Shown here one piece after another: positions 9,901 through 17,469 of a DNA stretch of 41,951 nucleotides. Source of the stretch: Planctomycetota bacterium. GTDB lineage: Bacteria > Planctomycetota > Phycisphaerae > WQYP01. The notes beneath the pieces are model-generated. The model was not told the origin of the DNA. It worked only from the letters and a program-made list of their open reading frames with translations, and made no database searches. The DNA lies in assembly GCA_021810145.1 (NCBI GenBank), contig JAJZJL010000024.1, forward strand, positions 1 through 41,951, in the 5' to 3' direction. The position numbers and the translations under genes were made by a program. Numbering within the stretch: position 1 is the stretch's first letter; each line of letters starts with the position of its first letter.

Positions 9901-10787
9901 CGCTTGAAGATGAAATGCGGGCGTGCAACGCCTTTCTGCTCAAGTTCGGCCGGGAAACAGACCCTGTGTTCGGTCCGATGCTGTGCCGGACCATGCTTGA
10001 TCGCGGTCGTGTATTTGGTCAGATGGATCGCGTGGGGCATGAGTTGGCGGCTTATGATGCGCTGATGCTGCGATTTGGAAATTCCGATGACCCGGCGGTG
10101 CGTCCGGATATTATCGAAACCCTGCTGCGACAGGCGAATATTGCCGGACAGCAGTCGCGCGTGGGCGATGAAGTGCGGTGCTACCAGAAACTGGTAAATA
10201 AGTTCGGAAAAGTGCCGGACATCGATGTGCAGCGCCAGGTGGCCGGTGCCATGCTCAGTACCGCCATGGCGTTTCGCAAACTGGACCGCAAGCTTGATGA
10301 ATTGGCGGTTTATGATGCCATTATCGCCCGCTTCGGTAAATCCGATGATACCGGCACTTTATTTGTCGTGGCCCGAGCGATGATGCGGAAAGCGCTTACA
10401 CAGGGTGAACGCGGAAAGCGACTGGAGCAGATCGGTGTTTGCGATGCCATTATCGCCCGCTTTACCAATGCCGAATCGCTGTTCCTCCGGCAGCAGGCCG
10501 CGCGGTCGCAATGTAATCGGGCTTTGGCGCTGGCGGAATTGGGCAAGATCACCGAAGCCATGGCCGGATTTGATGCGACCATCAAACAATATGCCGAATC
10601 GCCCGAAGCGCCCTTGCGGGCGTGTGCCGGCTTGGCGTTGTTTCAAAAAGCGGAATTGCTGCGAAAACAGCGGCACCGTGCGGAGGCTATTTCCTGCTAT
10701 CAACACTTTATCCAGAGCTACCAGGTCGATGATGAAGAAATTTCCGGGCTCATCAGCCAGTCGCAGGCGCTACTGCGGGTGCTATAA
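6933..10787 (+). CDS. Very long tetratricopeptide-type repeat protein
   Basis: A 1284-residue protein made almost wholly of ~40-residue helical repeats of a TPR-like pattern, such as AMFNKATLLARLNRQPEALA, often with 'YDALMLRFGNSDDPAVRP' between helices. This matches the well-known bacterial series 'fgds-dp...vA-am-nKa--l--l-r-eeAla-yd-li-rf'. Repeats run from ~residue 30 to 810. They are broken by an Ala/Glu/Gln/Arg-rich coiled segment (~820-860) and a Pro/Ala/Val-rich linker (~860-925), then resume to the C-terminus. There is no signal peptide or catalytic motif, so a cytoplasmic scaffold is inferred. The ATG at 6933 has GGAAGAA upstream; an ATG at 6918 and a TTG at 6912 are alternatives. 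No neighbour indicates a pathway. Confidence 0.85.
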   Translation: MKVSEMQQTMDVEAKLRDADKLIARYSASSNPERQLKLARTIFTKGALLIQIRKFEPALAAFDLLLQTFQDNREPAIQPQIAKTLLDRAAVLDIVGRRDEALAGYDRVINEFRDSPHPAAHGYVASAMFNKATLLARLNRQPEALAALNDCLDDHVKLPDRLLAKALWMKVEWLENSGRDNDSLAACQRLIDQFADKKDTVDQNWLCEIMLERLSLLISLDRAVEVVNAYQAADEKFGPVVEEVMGAKTAEYLVKKLKEHLELNRMTEALALAEKALALFGAFVDPPWFDVAQTAGKARLTALCRLARVEPCVAAYDAVAEQFPDMLDAAARREVAGMLLDQSTALAARREYAQADQICDQIIQRFKPAEDPDLATLAARAMFNKIGLKAFMGKSDEVLPASDAFIDRFRYSTHPVICEMLFHAWSRKAALLDGQNNHADAIVAYDAAIKVAKPLSLPPLPVATIMAGKAACLGHLSRRAAQLETYEELIAAYADNSAPGVRGIVAPAMLARAFMLREDGRYDEALASCGQFITLIERSTPAPMIVPLARAMFLRGELLEKLSRYEEAAGAYGALAGRFDFNAESEARKCIPVALFNQAALLEKISRHEQSIQTLDALLDHARGEPDLIPPRLLVQAMLNRAVIFEHLHNTDAALAACQQVWAGFGASRDSVIALLARESLFKQAELLRNSNRLQESLAACQTLMAQDNPPEIPEGQKNLSAAAEFCAAGLMSRLERPREAVAAYVAAREKHGDCADPWVRSEIAGTLGKLAQQAFETGDFDTALAMDRSLNELFQQDQTPEVRRWVLSSAEVVTGIENKRREAQAAAEAAEKLREAQRQAAQAAERQQQQEKEMPEVPPAEPEAITPAEATPAVVPVAVAPVAAAPENIAPSQPVPVSPTVEEPAGSPPPAEPDVQPPPPDSMLAGDLDSPAGQLVHLRSLKWRGRDAEVIAGCDEFIKRFGESELINVRRDVAEAFRMKIEMVKESGSLEDEMRACNAFLLKFGRETDPVFGPMLCRTMLDRGRVFGQMDRVGHELAAYDALMLRFGNSDDPAVRPDIIETLLRQANIAGQQSRVGDEVRCYQKLVNKFGKVPDIDVQRQVAGAMLSTAMAFRKLDRKLDELAVYDAIIARFGKSDDTGTLFVVARAMMRKALTQGERGKRLEQIGVCDAIIARFTNAESLFLRQQAARSQCNRALALAELGKITEAMAGFDATIKQYAESPEAPLRACAGLALFQKAELLRKQRHRAEAISCYQHFIQSYQVDDEEISGLISQSQALLRVL

Positions 10788-11030
10788 CCACGCTTTTGGG
10801 GGCATGGCCGCTGCTTACGAAAAGCTCAATCCACAACGGTTAATGGCGGCCCGGCAGATCTGACGGACCATTTTCAGCACCGACCACCCCGAGCCTGTGA
10901 CAGATTTCGCCAATTTGCATCAATTGAACGCATAACGTGCATGAACCAAAACACCCTCGGAAACCTTTTCGGTTTCCGTTACATCCGTGGGCATGTTTTG
11001 TAATCGATGTGATAAGCACGGTAAAAAAAA

Positions 11031-11797
11031 CCGCCCCGGCGCGCACGGGGTAACCCTCCTGCGCGGACGTCGCGGATGAAGTGCATTGAGCACCGAGCAT
11101 TTGGCATCGAGCATCTGGATCTTGGAGCATGAATCTTCACTTGCCGGACCCGCCTGCCGCCCCGCCGCACAGGGAAGCACTGAACATCTGTCACTAATTA
11201 TCGGTCATTGGTGGCCCTCGTATCCGCGTTATCCGCTTAGAGAGTTTACCCCGTGCGCGCCGGGGCGGTCCATTCAATAGGATTTCCCAGCGGACTCCAG
11301 CTTCGGTTCGAGGCCCCGTTGTTCCGATGCGATTTCCGCTGCCACTACGTTCACCCACATCACCACCGATTACACGGATTAAACGGATAACGCACAGACC
11401 ATGCACCTTCGACGCCGTTTCCCGAATCCGTGTCATCGGTGAAATCCGTGGTACTCTTCCGTCATCGAACTGATAAGCACGATAAAAAAGCCGCCCCGGC
11501 GCGCACGGGATGTGCTCCCCGTATCCGCGTTATCCGCGCCATCCGCGGTCCATTCAATAGGACCTCCCAGCGGACTCCAGCTTCGGTTCGAGGTCCCCGT
11601 TGTTATGATGCGGTCTCCACTGCCACGACGTTAATTTCACGTCACCACCGATTACACGGATTAAACGGATAACGTGCGAACCATGTCCCCTGAGAAACCT
11701 CTCCGTATCCGCGCAGTCCGCCTAGAGAGTTTACCCCGTGCGCGCCGGGGCGGTCTACCCCGTCACACCAAAAACACACAAACACGCTCGATGAGAA
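11031..11797 (+). repeat. Intergenic repeat mosaic R1 with four GC palindromes
   Basis: Three modules of ~200-230 bp are separated by the 17-bp palindrome CCCCGGCGCGCACGGGG or its reverse complement, at 11034-11050, 11249-11265, ~11494-11510 (last G missing) and 11734-11750. Two modules share a core running from CATTCAATAGGA through CAGCGGACTCCAGCTTCGG to GATTACACGGATTAAACGG (11271-11390 and 11551-11672). The first module contains GAGCACCGAGCATTTGGCAT and CACTTGCCGGACCCGCC, shared with R3 (33260-33360 and 33760-33850). All modules are found again in R2 (inverted) and R3 (same orientation). Confidence 0.85.
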
Positions 11798-11842
11798 GTC
11801 AGGAGCTAGGAGCTAGGAGTCAGGAGTCAGGAGTCAGGAGGA
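11798..11842 (+). repeat. Degenerate heptamer tandem array (GGAGTCA / GGAGCTA)
   Basis: About six adjacent 7-bp units of the form AGGAGTC or AGGAGCT run to 11842, ending AGGAGGATTG. The reverse-complement motif (CTAGCTCCTAACTCCTGACC) ends mosaic R2 near 24066-24086. The array recalls short tandemly repeated sequences of other bacteria, by analogy only. Confidence 0.75.
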
Positions 11843-12160
11843 TTGTGAAGCGCTGCGTTTTCAATTCCTTCGAGGTTCCAGGTTCTGGAATCTGATCCAC
11901 CAAGTGCATGGATTAAACAGCCAACGAGTATTGTTTGCGCTCGGCCCAATCTATAAGCCGTTTTCGGAACCGTGGAAACGGCACAAACATCCGAAAAAAT
12001 GGGGTGCCACCTTCATCGCCTGGTGGGCGTTAAGCCTCACCGTACCGATCCCCTCTGACAACGGCTCCCCGCATCCCTCTGGTACCGGTTTGACCTGTTT
12101 CCGCCCAGGCCTGCATTGAGTGGACGCCAAAAAAAACAAAAAATGTTATTGTTTTTCGGA

Positions 12161-12222
12161 CTTATACCGATAAATAAGAAAAAGTGAAAAATGTTCAAGT
12201 TTCACTTGCATTACGGTATAAG
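12161..12222. promoter_or_regulatory. Nested inverted repeats over a promoter
   Basis: An outer pair, CTTATACCG (12161-12169) and CGGTATAAG (12214-12222), encloses a perfect inner pair, AAGTGAAA (12182-12189) and TTTCACTT (12200-12207), with a 10-base loop. The right arms overlap the -35 box and spacer of the promoter at 12206-12235, so a repressor site or RNA structure is plausible. Confidence 0.6.
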
Positions 12223-12235
12223 GAAGGTTTAGAAT
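12206..12235 (+). promoter_or_regulatory. Sigma-70-type promoter for the zinc-ribbon gene
   Basis: TTGCAT (12206-12211), an 18-bp spacer and TAGAAT (12230-12235) lie in an AT-rich island of otherwise GC-rich sequence. They would give a ~105-base leader before the ATG at 12349. Confidence 0.6.
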
Positions 12236-12348
12236 ACTTCTAGCGGGCATCACCCCCGCATGCAGTTCTGATATTTGTAAGGTCCCTGAATACCATTTTT
12301 TTCAGGGCGTTGAGGTGGTTGAGAAGGTCGAATTTAAGGAGATTGCAC

Positions 12349-12975
12349 ATGGAAAGTCATTTTCCGCGTTGTGTGCAGTGTATCGCACCCCTGCAAATCG
12401 GTACGGGCGTGGGCGGCGCATTGAAAAGTATTTTCTGCAAAACGGTAAAATGCCCATCCTGCGGCACCCAAGTGCGCTTAACCGATGCCCAGGTGATGGC
12501 TGAGACGTTTGCCGCATGCGTGAGCCGATTCCGCGAGAAACTCAATCAGGCATTGGATGCCGCGCCGCATTTATCACAGCATGAAGCGCTTCAGGCAGTT
12601 GGCGCGACAGATTTATCACGCGATTCACACCGCCTGCACACGCGCGATGAGCTTTGCCGGGTAACCGCCCGGATTTTGCGCATGGCCCTGCGGCATGAGG
12701 CTTTGGGCCACGAAAGCCTGATAACCGTTGAAACCATTACCCGCGGCCTGCTGCCCAGAGCCATTCGCATTCACGCCCGCAGCGATGGCCACGGTTCCCC
12801 CGAAGCTCTATTGATGATTGCCCGCGTGGCTGATGATGATTACGTGACCTTTGAACCGCCGCTGCAGCCGCAGATTAAAGCGCAGGCCAAAGCGCCGGCG
12901 GCAGGCGTTGTGCGGCGGGATATCAAAGAACAACCGGCGAATGAGGAATCTCGGCCTGGTGTGGTAGGAGTATAA
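12349..12975 (+). CDS. Zinc-ribbon-like protein, unknown function
   Basis: A 208-residue soluble protein. The N-terminus has CVQC (Cys8, Cys11) and CPSC (Cys35, Cys38), spaced as in a zinc ribbon, plus a further Cys30. The middle (~50-130) is helical with many His and Arg (RDSHRLHTRDELCRVTARIL). Residues 125-165 look like an alpha/beta segment (PRAIRIHARSDGHGSPEALL). The C-terminus is an Ala/Lys/Glu-rich tail. I do not recognise a family. The start is ATG 12349 because AAGGAG lies eight bases upstream. It is a single-gene unit with its own promoter region and a strong terminator at 13084. The elaborate upstream inverted repeats suggest tight control. Confidence 0.75.
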   Translation: MESHFPRCVQCIAPLQIGTGVGGALKSIFCKTVKCPSCGTQVRLTDAQVMAETFAACVSRFREKLNQALDAAPHLSQHEALQAVGATDLSRDSHRLHTRDELCRVTARILRMALRHEALGHESLITVETITRGLLPRAIRIHARSDGHGSPEALLMIARVADDDYVTFEPPLQPQIKAQAKAPAAGVVRRDIKEQPANEESRPGVVGV

Positions 12976-13358
12976 GCCGCGCAAGCGGTGTGTATTTACC
13001 GGCGGCGGCACGGCGGACAGTCGCTATGCCGTCCGCTGGAGGGGGGATCCAGTGGCGTTGTCGCCACCCTGTGGTGACTCGCCGCGGAATGTATTCCGCT
13101 TTTTATTTTGGAAAAATCCCGCCAGCACCTGAGACTTTATAGGGTAACTCGGTCGTCGCGTGCCCTCCGGCCGGTGCCTGTAATATCAGGCGAGGGTTGG
13201 CTATAATCTGGTGATGTTCCGTGCCCTCGGTCCGGAACCGGGCTTACATACAGCCGCCAGACGGCAAGGTCTCGCCTTTGACTACGGAGGTTCCCGGTTG
13301 GCCGCTTTGAAGTACGGCAATTCCCGCCGCTACGCTTTCCGGTCTTCGGAGGTACACG
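12976..13358. other. Intergenic stretch with hairpins and a TATAAT box
   Basis: Three hairpins in a row (13012-13036, 13052-13067, 13084-13099) follow the zinc-ribbon gene; the last is a terminator. Further on, TATAAT at 13202-13207 is a possible -10 element for the gene at 13359, although the -35 region (TGTAAT at 13179) is weak. Confidence 0.5.
13084..13109 (+). terminator. Intrinsic terminator
   Basis: GCGGAA, loop TGTA, TTCCGC, then TTTTTATTTT: a perfect six-pair GC-rich stem with a T-rich tail, about 110 bases past the stop of the 12349 gene. Confidence 0.9.
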
Positions 13359-13691
13359 GTGAACCATGATTCTCGCAAGACACCAACAGCACAACGAATC
13401 AGGTCCTTGCGCCGGCTCGCCATATTTGCCGTTTCGTTTATCAGTTCGCTTTTGTTCGGTGCGTATTTTGTTATTTTCGAGGCGATCTTCATTGCGTTTC
13501 TGCCCGCCCACATCGGAAGGCGCTACCTTGGGCTTGCCGGATCACTGGCGATACTGCTCCTCTGGGTCTTGGGAACGGCTTGGTACCGGCGGCGCAAACA
13601 AATTATCTATCGCGAAAATCCTGCCATGAGGGCCGCCTTTTTTCTTGGATATGCAGCGGCCGCTCTCGCTTACACCTTTGCGCTTCGTTGA
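13359..13691 (+). CDS. Small multipass membrane protein, unknown
   Basis: A 110-residue protein with a basic N-terminus (KTPTAQRIRSLRR, ~7-19). Three hydrophobic segments follow (~20-49, ~58-74 and ~91-108), joined by a basic loop YRRRKQIIYRENP. No family is recognised. The start is GTG 13359, chosen because GGAGG lies six bases upstream. No partner gene on the same strand is close. The charge pattern predicts an inner-membrane protein with a cytoplasmic N-terminus. Confidence 0.7.
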   Translation: MNHDSRKTPTAQRIRSLRRLAIFAVSFISSLLFGAYFVIFEAIFIAFLPAHIGRRYLGLAGSLAILLLWVLGTAWYRRRKQIIYRENPAMRAAFFLGYAAAALAYTFALR

Positions 13692-13934
13692 AAGGCAGAC
13701 GCTACGGAAAACCATTAAGGCTGGCCTCGGTGTGCAAGACACATCACAACCAGGGGACGGATTTTTTTTAACTCAATTCGGTCTGGCTTGCCATACCGAA
13801 TGTAAAGAAAGGACCGATCAAGCTGCGGCCCGGAGGAAATGTGCCCTGCGGTCCGTGCATCGCGTTACTTGGATCGAGTTAGATAGCTTGCCTAATCTCG
13901 TTCGCACCCATTGAGGCCCCGGGACGAGTATTGA

Positions 13935-14216
13935 TCAATCCGCTGGTGCCGGTATTGTCGCACTCGGGTTGTAGGTTGGCTTGGTTTCGGTGTTCGATGC
14001 CGGTGCTGCGGTTTTAACCGCGCTGCCCGCGGCATCCTTCAGGGGGCTGGACCGCTCGCGCTGAATGGCCTGGTAAACTTCCTTGCGGTGCACGGGCACG
14101 GTGTTGGGGGCATTGATTCCCAGTCTTACTTTATCGCCGCGAATGTCCACTATGGTGATTTCAATGTTATCGCCAATCATGATGCTTTCATCGCGCTGAC
14201 GTGAGAGTACCAGCAT
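13935..14216 (-). CDS. csrA: CsrA, carbon storage/flagellin translational regulator
   Basis: CsrA is a dimeric RNA-binding protein that blocks or alters translation by binding GGA motifs in leader RNAs. Residues 1-60 are a clear CsrA domain: [34 protein letters not shown] and the RNA-binding end [15 protein letters not shown]. The protein has 93 residues, about 30 more than the common 60-70. The extra tail is Ala/Thr/Pro-rich and probably disordered. AAGGAG precedes the ATG. It lies 103 bp after fliW on the same strand, the classic arrangement in which FliW antagonises CsrA. Confidence 0.95.
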   Translation of the reverse strand: MLVLSRQRDESIMIGDNIEITIVDIRGDKVRLGINAPNTVPVHRKEVYQAIQRERSSPLKDAAGSAVKTAAPASNTETKPTYNPSATIPAPAD

Positions 14217-14319
14217 ACATCAACTCCTTGACTTGTCAGCATAACTCCATTTATTTCCGCGACCGGACTTACACCCTCCGATCGGCCTGCCTTCTGAATT
14301 TCCGCGTCTGCCATACGCC

Positions 14320-14847
14320 TTATTGTATCGCCCCGGTCGCAAGAATTCCCATGTTTTGAAAACCCTCCGGCCTTGTCGCCATGGCCCGCCGGCTTACGGG
14401 CAGTAAACACGTTTGCTCACTTTCCGATGGCGTTGGGGCGGGGACGAAATTTTTAATTTCGGGCATATCCGGCAGTGATACGCATATTCCGCATCGCGCC
14501 GCCGCATGGATCAGTATGGGATGGTTAAATTGGACCGTTAACCCATGACCGAAATTTTCCAATGGTACATAGGCCTCAATGCTTTGAACGTCATCCGCAG
14601 CCAAAATCGGCAGGATGTCCCGTTGGAGGCTCAGTTGGTAGCCCGGTATGCACGTTGTCGCAGCCATCAGCCGGACTGCCAGGGCCGGCTGATTGGCACT
14701 TTGCAGCCACACGCGGGAGTCGTCCTCCGCGTGCCGGATCCATGCAAAGTGTCGGCAGGACTGATGGCCCGGCAGGCCGTTATGCAGCGTAAAAACTTCC
14801 GATGCCAGCAGTTCAATGGCACCAAAACGTTGTGATTCAATAATCAT
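14320..14847 (-). CDS. fliW: FliW, flagellar assembly factor and CsrA antagonist
   Basis: FliW binds CsrA and relieves its repression of flagellin translation; flagellin in turn sequesters FliW. Family features visible are FTLHNGLPGHQSCRHFAWI near the N-terminus, VWLQSANQPALAVRLM, IPGYQLSL, and the C-terminal strand block LTVQFNHPILIHAAARCG. From the ATG at 14845-14847 the protein has 175 residues, a little longer than the usual 130-150, with a Pro/Ser-rich end. The start is chosen because the family pattern begins right after it; the upstream site (GGAG, 11 bases) is weak. It sits directly upstream of csrA. No flagellin or other flagellar gene is in the window. Confidence 0.85.
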   Translation of the reverse strand: MIIESQRFGAIELLASEVFTLHNGLPGHQSCRHFAWIRHAEDDSRVWLQSANQPALAVRLMAATTCIPGYQLSLQRDILPILAADDVQSIEAYVPLENFGHGLTVQFNHPILIHAAARCGICVSLPDMPEIKNFVPAPTPSESEQTCLLPVSRRAMATRPEGFQNMGILATGAIQ

Positions 14848-15305
14848 GGTTATCAGCACTCCGTTGCAACTCAGGACAGCCCTGATATCGCGATGCACGA
14901 ATCTGTTCCCAAAACGCAGGCCGGTAATCGCATGGCCTGTTATGTTTATTCGTGCAAATCCAGTGCTTTCGTCCAATAAATATTGAAATTATCCCGAAAG
15001 TAACGATTTTGCGAATAATCGGCGGTGGCTGAGGTGCGATGGCGTCCAATCCGGGCAACTGGCCATAGATCAGGCATAGGTGCCAAGTCCTGATCTAAAG
15101 TTGTCACATTATTGTTCCCCGGCGCGGCGGGGTTCGTTGAGTGTGACTCATTGGCCATTTTCTCATGGTGTCCGCAAGCCATTGCATCCATGTTGCGGAA
15201 GCGGTAACAGGCCCTAAGCGCGGCAAAATCAGTTCCATCGCTAGAAAGTTTTTGCCATGTGCTTTAACATACCGCCGGCTTATTTGGATTGAAAGGATAT
15301 GATTC
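14848..15305. other. Intergenic region upstream of gnd
   Basis: It contains the repeat unit 15084-15213 and the fliW upstream region. No gene is supported. Confidence 0.6.
15084..15213 (+). repeat. Uninterrupted repeat unit with a central GC palindrome
   Basis: The left part (CAAGTCCTGATCTAAAG to GTTCCCCGGCG, 15084-15124) matches 33185-33224. The right part (CGTTGAGTGTG, TGGCCATTTTCTCATGGTGT, CATCCATGTTGCGGAAGCGG) matches 34276-34358. The two halves meet here at CCCCGGCGCGGCGGGG (15117-15132), whereas in R3 about 1 kb of other repeat modules lies between them. Confidence 0.85.
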
Positions 15306-16814
15306 ATGCCTGAAACTGGGGTTGCTCAAGTTGGTTTAATCGGTCTGGCGGTTATGGGCAAAAATCTGGCCCTGAATATTGCCGATCATGGTTTTAATAT
15401 CGCCGTGTTTAATCGTACCACGGCGGTGACACAGGAATTTATTCAGGAAAATCCCTCCACGCCGGGAAAACTGGTGGGTTGTGACACCCTGGCCGATTTT
15501 GTGCTGGCAATAAAAAAGCCGCGCGTGATTATTATCCTGGTGAAAGCCGGTGCCGCGGTTGATGCCGTTACCCAGCAGCTCATCGAAGCGGGTGTGGATA
15601 AAAATGATATCGTCATTGATGCCGGTAACAGCCTGTGGACTGATACCATACGCCGGGAAAAGCAGTATGCCGACAAGCTCAAGTTCTTCGGGTCGGGTGT
15701 GTCCGGCGGGGAACTTGGCGCGCGTTTTGGCCCCTCGCTGATGCCTGGCGGTGATCCGGAATCATGGCGGCATCTCAAGCCGATCTGGGAAGCGATTGCC
15801 GCCAAGGTGGACCCGCAAACCGGTAAACCGATTCCCGGCGCCGTACCGGGCAAGCCGGTTACCGGAGGGGTGCCGTGTACAGCATACCTCGGGCCGGACG
15901 GGGCGGGCCATTATGTGAAAATGGTGCATAACGGTATCGAATATGTTGATATGCAGTTGATCAGTGAAGCGTACTTTCTCCTGCGGCATCTGCTGAACCT
16001 CACGCCTCCGGAACTGGCGGAAATTTTCAACCAGTGGAATCACACCGAACTGGATTCTTACCTGATTGAAATAACCGCTGATGTGCTGCGGCAGCGCGAT
16101 CCGGTCAAGCCCAGAAAATATCTGGTGGACAGCATTTTAGATGCCGCGGGCCAGAAGGGCACGGGCAAATGGACATCCTCCAGCGCCCTGGATATGGGTG
16201 TGCCGGCCAATTCCATTGCCGAGGCGGTTTTTGCCCGATGCATGAGCGCTTTGAAAGAAGAGCGGGTGGCGGCATCCAGGAAACTCCGTGGCCCCACGGT
16301 TGGCAAGAAAAAATATGGTAAAAAAATGGTTGAGGCCATCCGGCAGGCGCTTTATTGCTCCAAGATTTGCGCCTACGCCCAGGGGTTTCAATTAATGTTC
16401 CAGGCTCAGCATGAATATAACTGGAAGCTTGATTTCGGCACCATCGCCAGCATCTGGCGGGGCGGTTGTATTATCCGTGCGGGATTCTTGCAGAAAATCA
16501 CCGATGCCTATACCCGTGACCCGGCTCTGGTCAATCTGCTTATGGATCCCTATTTCCGCAAGCAGATTCAAAATGGACAGGAACAGTGGCGGACCGTGGT
16601 TTCGCTGGCCGCACAAAATGGAATCGCCGCACCGGCGTTTATGTCCGCTCTGGCGTATTACGATTCCTATCGTACCGCCGTGCTGCCGGCCAGCCTGATT
16701 CAAGCCCAAAGAGATTATTTTGGTGCCCATACCTATGAACGTGTGGATCAGCCCCGCGGCAAGTTCTTCCACGTAGATTGGCCGGACGCCAAGCGCCCGC
16801 AGATTGGAGCATAG
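15306..16814 (+). CDS. gnd: 6-phosphogluconate dehydrogenase (decarboxylating)
   Basis: Oxidises 6-phosphogluconate to ribulose 5-phosphate and CO2 with NADP+ in the cytoplasmic pentose phosphate pathway. The NADP-binding motif [20 protein letters not shown] starts near residue 10. [19 protein letters not shown] and the substrate/catalytic block [16 protein letters not shown] follow. Further matches are [14 protein letters not shown] and the C-terminal [21 protein letters not shown] that completes the partner's active site. Its 502 residues slightly exceed the usual 470-485 because of an insertion near [16 protein letters not shown], before the substrate block. The normally invariant Gly of IEYGDMQ is Val here. 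The ATG has AAAGGA ten bases upstream. It stands alone, preceded by a repeat unit. Confidence 0.96.
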   Translation: MPETGVAQVGLIGLAVMGKNLALNIADHGFNIAVFNRTTAVTQEFIQENPSTPGKLVGCDTLADFVLAIKKPRVIIILVKAGAAVDAVTQQLIEAGVDKNDIVIDAGNSLWTDTIRREKQYADKLKFFGSGVSGGELGARFGPSLMPGGDPESWRHLKPIWEAIAAKVDPQTGKPIPGAVPGKPVTGGVPCTAYLGPDGAGHYVKMVHNGIEYVDMQLISEAYFLLRHLLNLTPPELAEIFNQWNHTELDSYLIEITADVLRQRDPVKPRKYLVDSILDAAGQKGTGKWTSSSALDMGVPANSIAEAVFARCMSALKEERVAASRKLRGPTVGKKKYGKKMVEAIRQALYCSKICAYAQGFQLMFQAQHEYNWKLDFGTIASIWRGGCIIRAGFLQKITDAYTRDPALVNLLMDPYFRKQIQNGQEQWRTVVSLAAQNGIAAPAFMSALAYYDSYRTAVLPASLIQAQRDYFGAHTYERVDQPRGKFFHVDWPDAKRPQIGA

Positions 16815-17237
16815 GGCCAGCGGGTGCGGAGGAAGCCATAAGTATAAGTATCGGCAGTTGAGCCGGCGTTAACCGGGCGCTGGCGGTGCAATATGCCTAT
16901 GGCGCAGCGCTGACGGGAAGCCAATGGAGGGGGGCGCTGATTTTCCGGCGCTCCTGAAACCAACTGTAGCACAGCGGGCCGGTTGGTCGTCGCAATGGAT
17001 TAAACGTGTTATTACCGGACGGCCGCGCTGGAACGTGAGCGATTGGTGCCCCGTGCCACGCGTGCTCAGACGTTGCGTATGGCGCGTGGGCGGCCAAGGC
17101 GGTGTCGTGCGTGGAAGTTGGTGCACACAACCCGGCCCGAAGATCGGCACGATCTTGCCGTTGCGTGCGGTGCCTTATCATCCGGCAACGTGCGTCCCGA
17201 AATCAGTCTCTCAAATTGCCAAACGGCGGGATTTCTC

Positions 17238-17267
17238 TTGACTCCTCAGTGCGCGGGACTGTATAGT
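17238..17267 (+). promoter_or_regulatory. Sigma-70-type promoter for the glycine-rich protein gene
   Basis: TTGACT (17238-17243), an 18-bp spacer and TATAGT (17262-17267). The inferred transcript would have a leader of ~195 bases that includes the hairpin at 17354. Confidence 0.65.
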
Positions 17268-17353
17268 AATCGCGTTGTCGATGGAGCGGCGGAGGGAGTC
17301 CGGAAGATACACTCTTCAGACCCCCTGAATAGTTACAACATGGAGTTACATAC

Positions 17354-17383
17354 GTGCATGCCGGGCTTTGCCCTGGCATGCAC
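17354..17383 (+). promoter_or_regulatory. Long hairpin in the mRNA leader
   Basis: GTGCATGCC (17354-17362) and GGCATGCAC (17375-17383) form a perfect nine-pair stem that continues inward with GGC/GCC around TTT. It lies ~85 bases before the ATG and lacks a T-run, so it is not a simple terminator. A third partial copy, GTATGCAC, follows at once. Confidence 0.65.
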
Positions 17384-17469
17384 TTGGTATGCACGCGGAT
17401 GTTGTGTGTGTGTTGGCCACGCTGCTGCGCGGCCGTGAGTTTCGTTGTTCATCTGGAAAGGGCAAGTAT

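Larger units (their letters stand above)
10788..12348. other. Long intergenic region holding repeat mosaic R1 and a promoter region
   Basis: About 240 bases of unremarkable sequence follow the TPR gene. Repeat mosaic R1 spans 11031-11842, then comes a ~300-base unique stretch. An AT-rich region (12120-12240) carries nested inverted repeats and a promoter for the gene at 12349. Open frames inside R1 recur in the other mosaics and are not called as genes. Confidence 0.7.
16815..17469. other. Intergenic region with promoter and leader hairpin
   Basis: The first ~420 bases show no supportable gene; overlapping open frames on both strands lack ribosome binding sites. The last 230 bases hold the promoter (17238-17267) and leader hairpin (17354-17383) of the glycine-rich protein gene. 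Confidence 0.6.

Noticed and set aside
11340-11720. Repeated 'ATTACACGGATTAAACGG' and 'ATCCGCGTTATCCGC' motifs considered as a CRISPR array
   Set aside because: Spacing is irregular, units are parts of longer repeats, no unique spacers of constant length occur, and there are no cas genes.
11674-11895. Open frames inside R1, with counterparts in R2 (23214-23552) and R3 (33476-33688, 33918-34283)
   Set aside because: They are made of repeat modules found in several copies and orientations; no start sites and no protein-like conservation.
16924-17438. Plus- and minus-strand frames between gnd and the glycine-rich gene
   Set aside because: They overlap each other and the promoter and leader hairpin, and lack ribosome sites.
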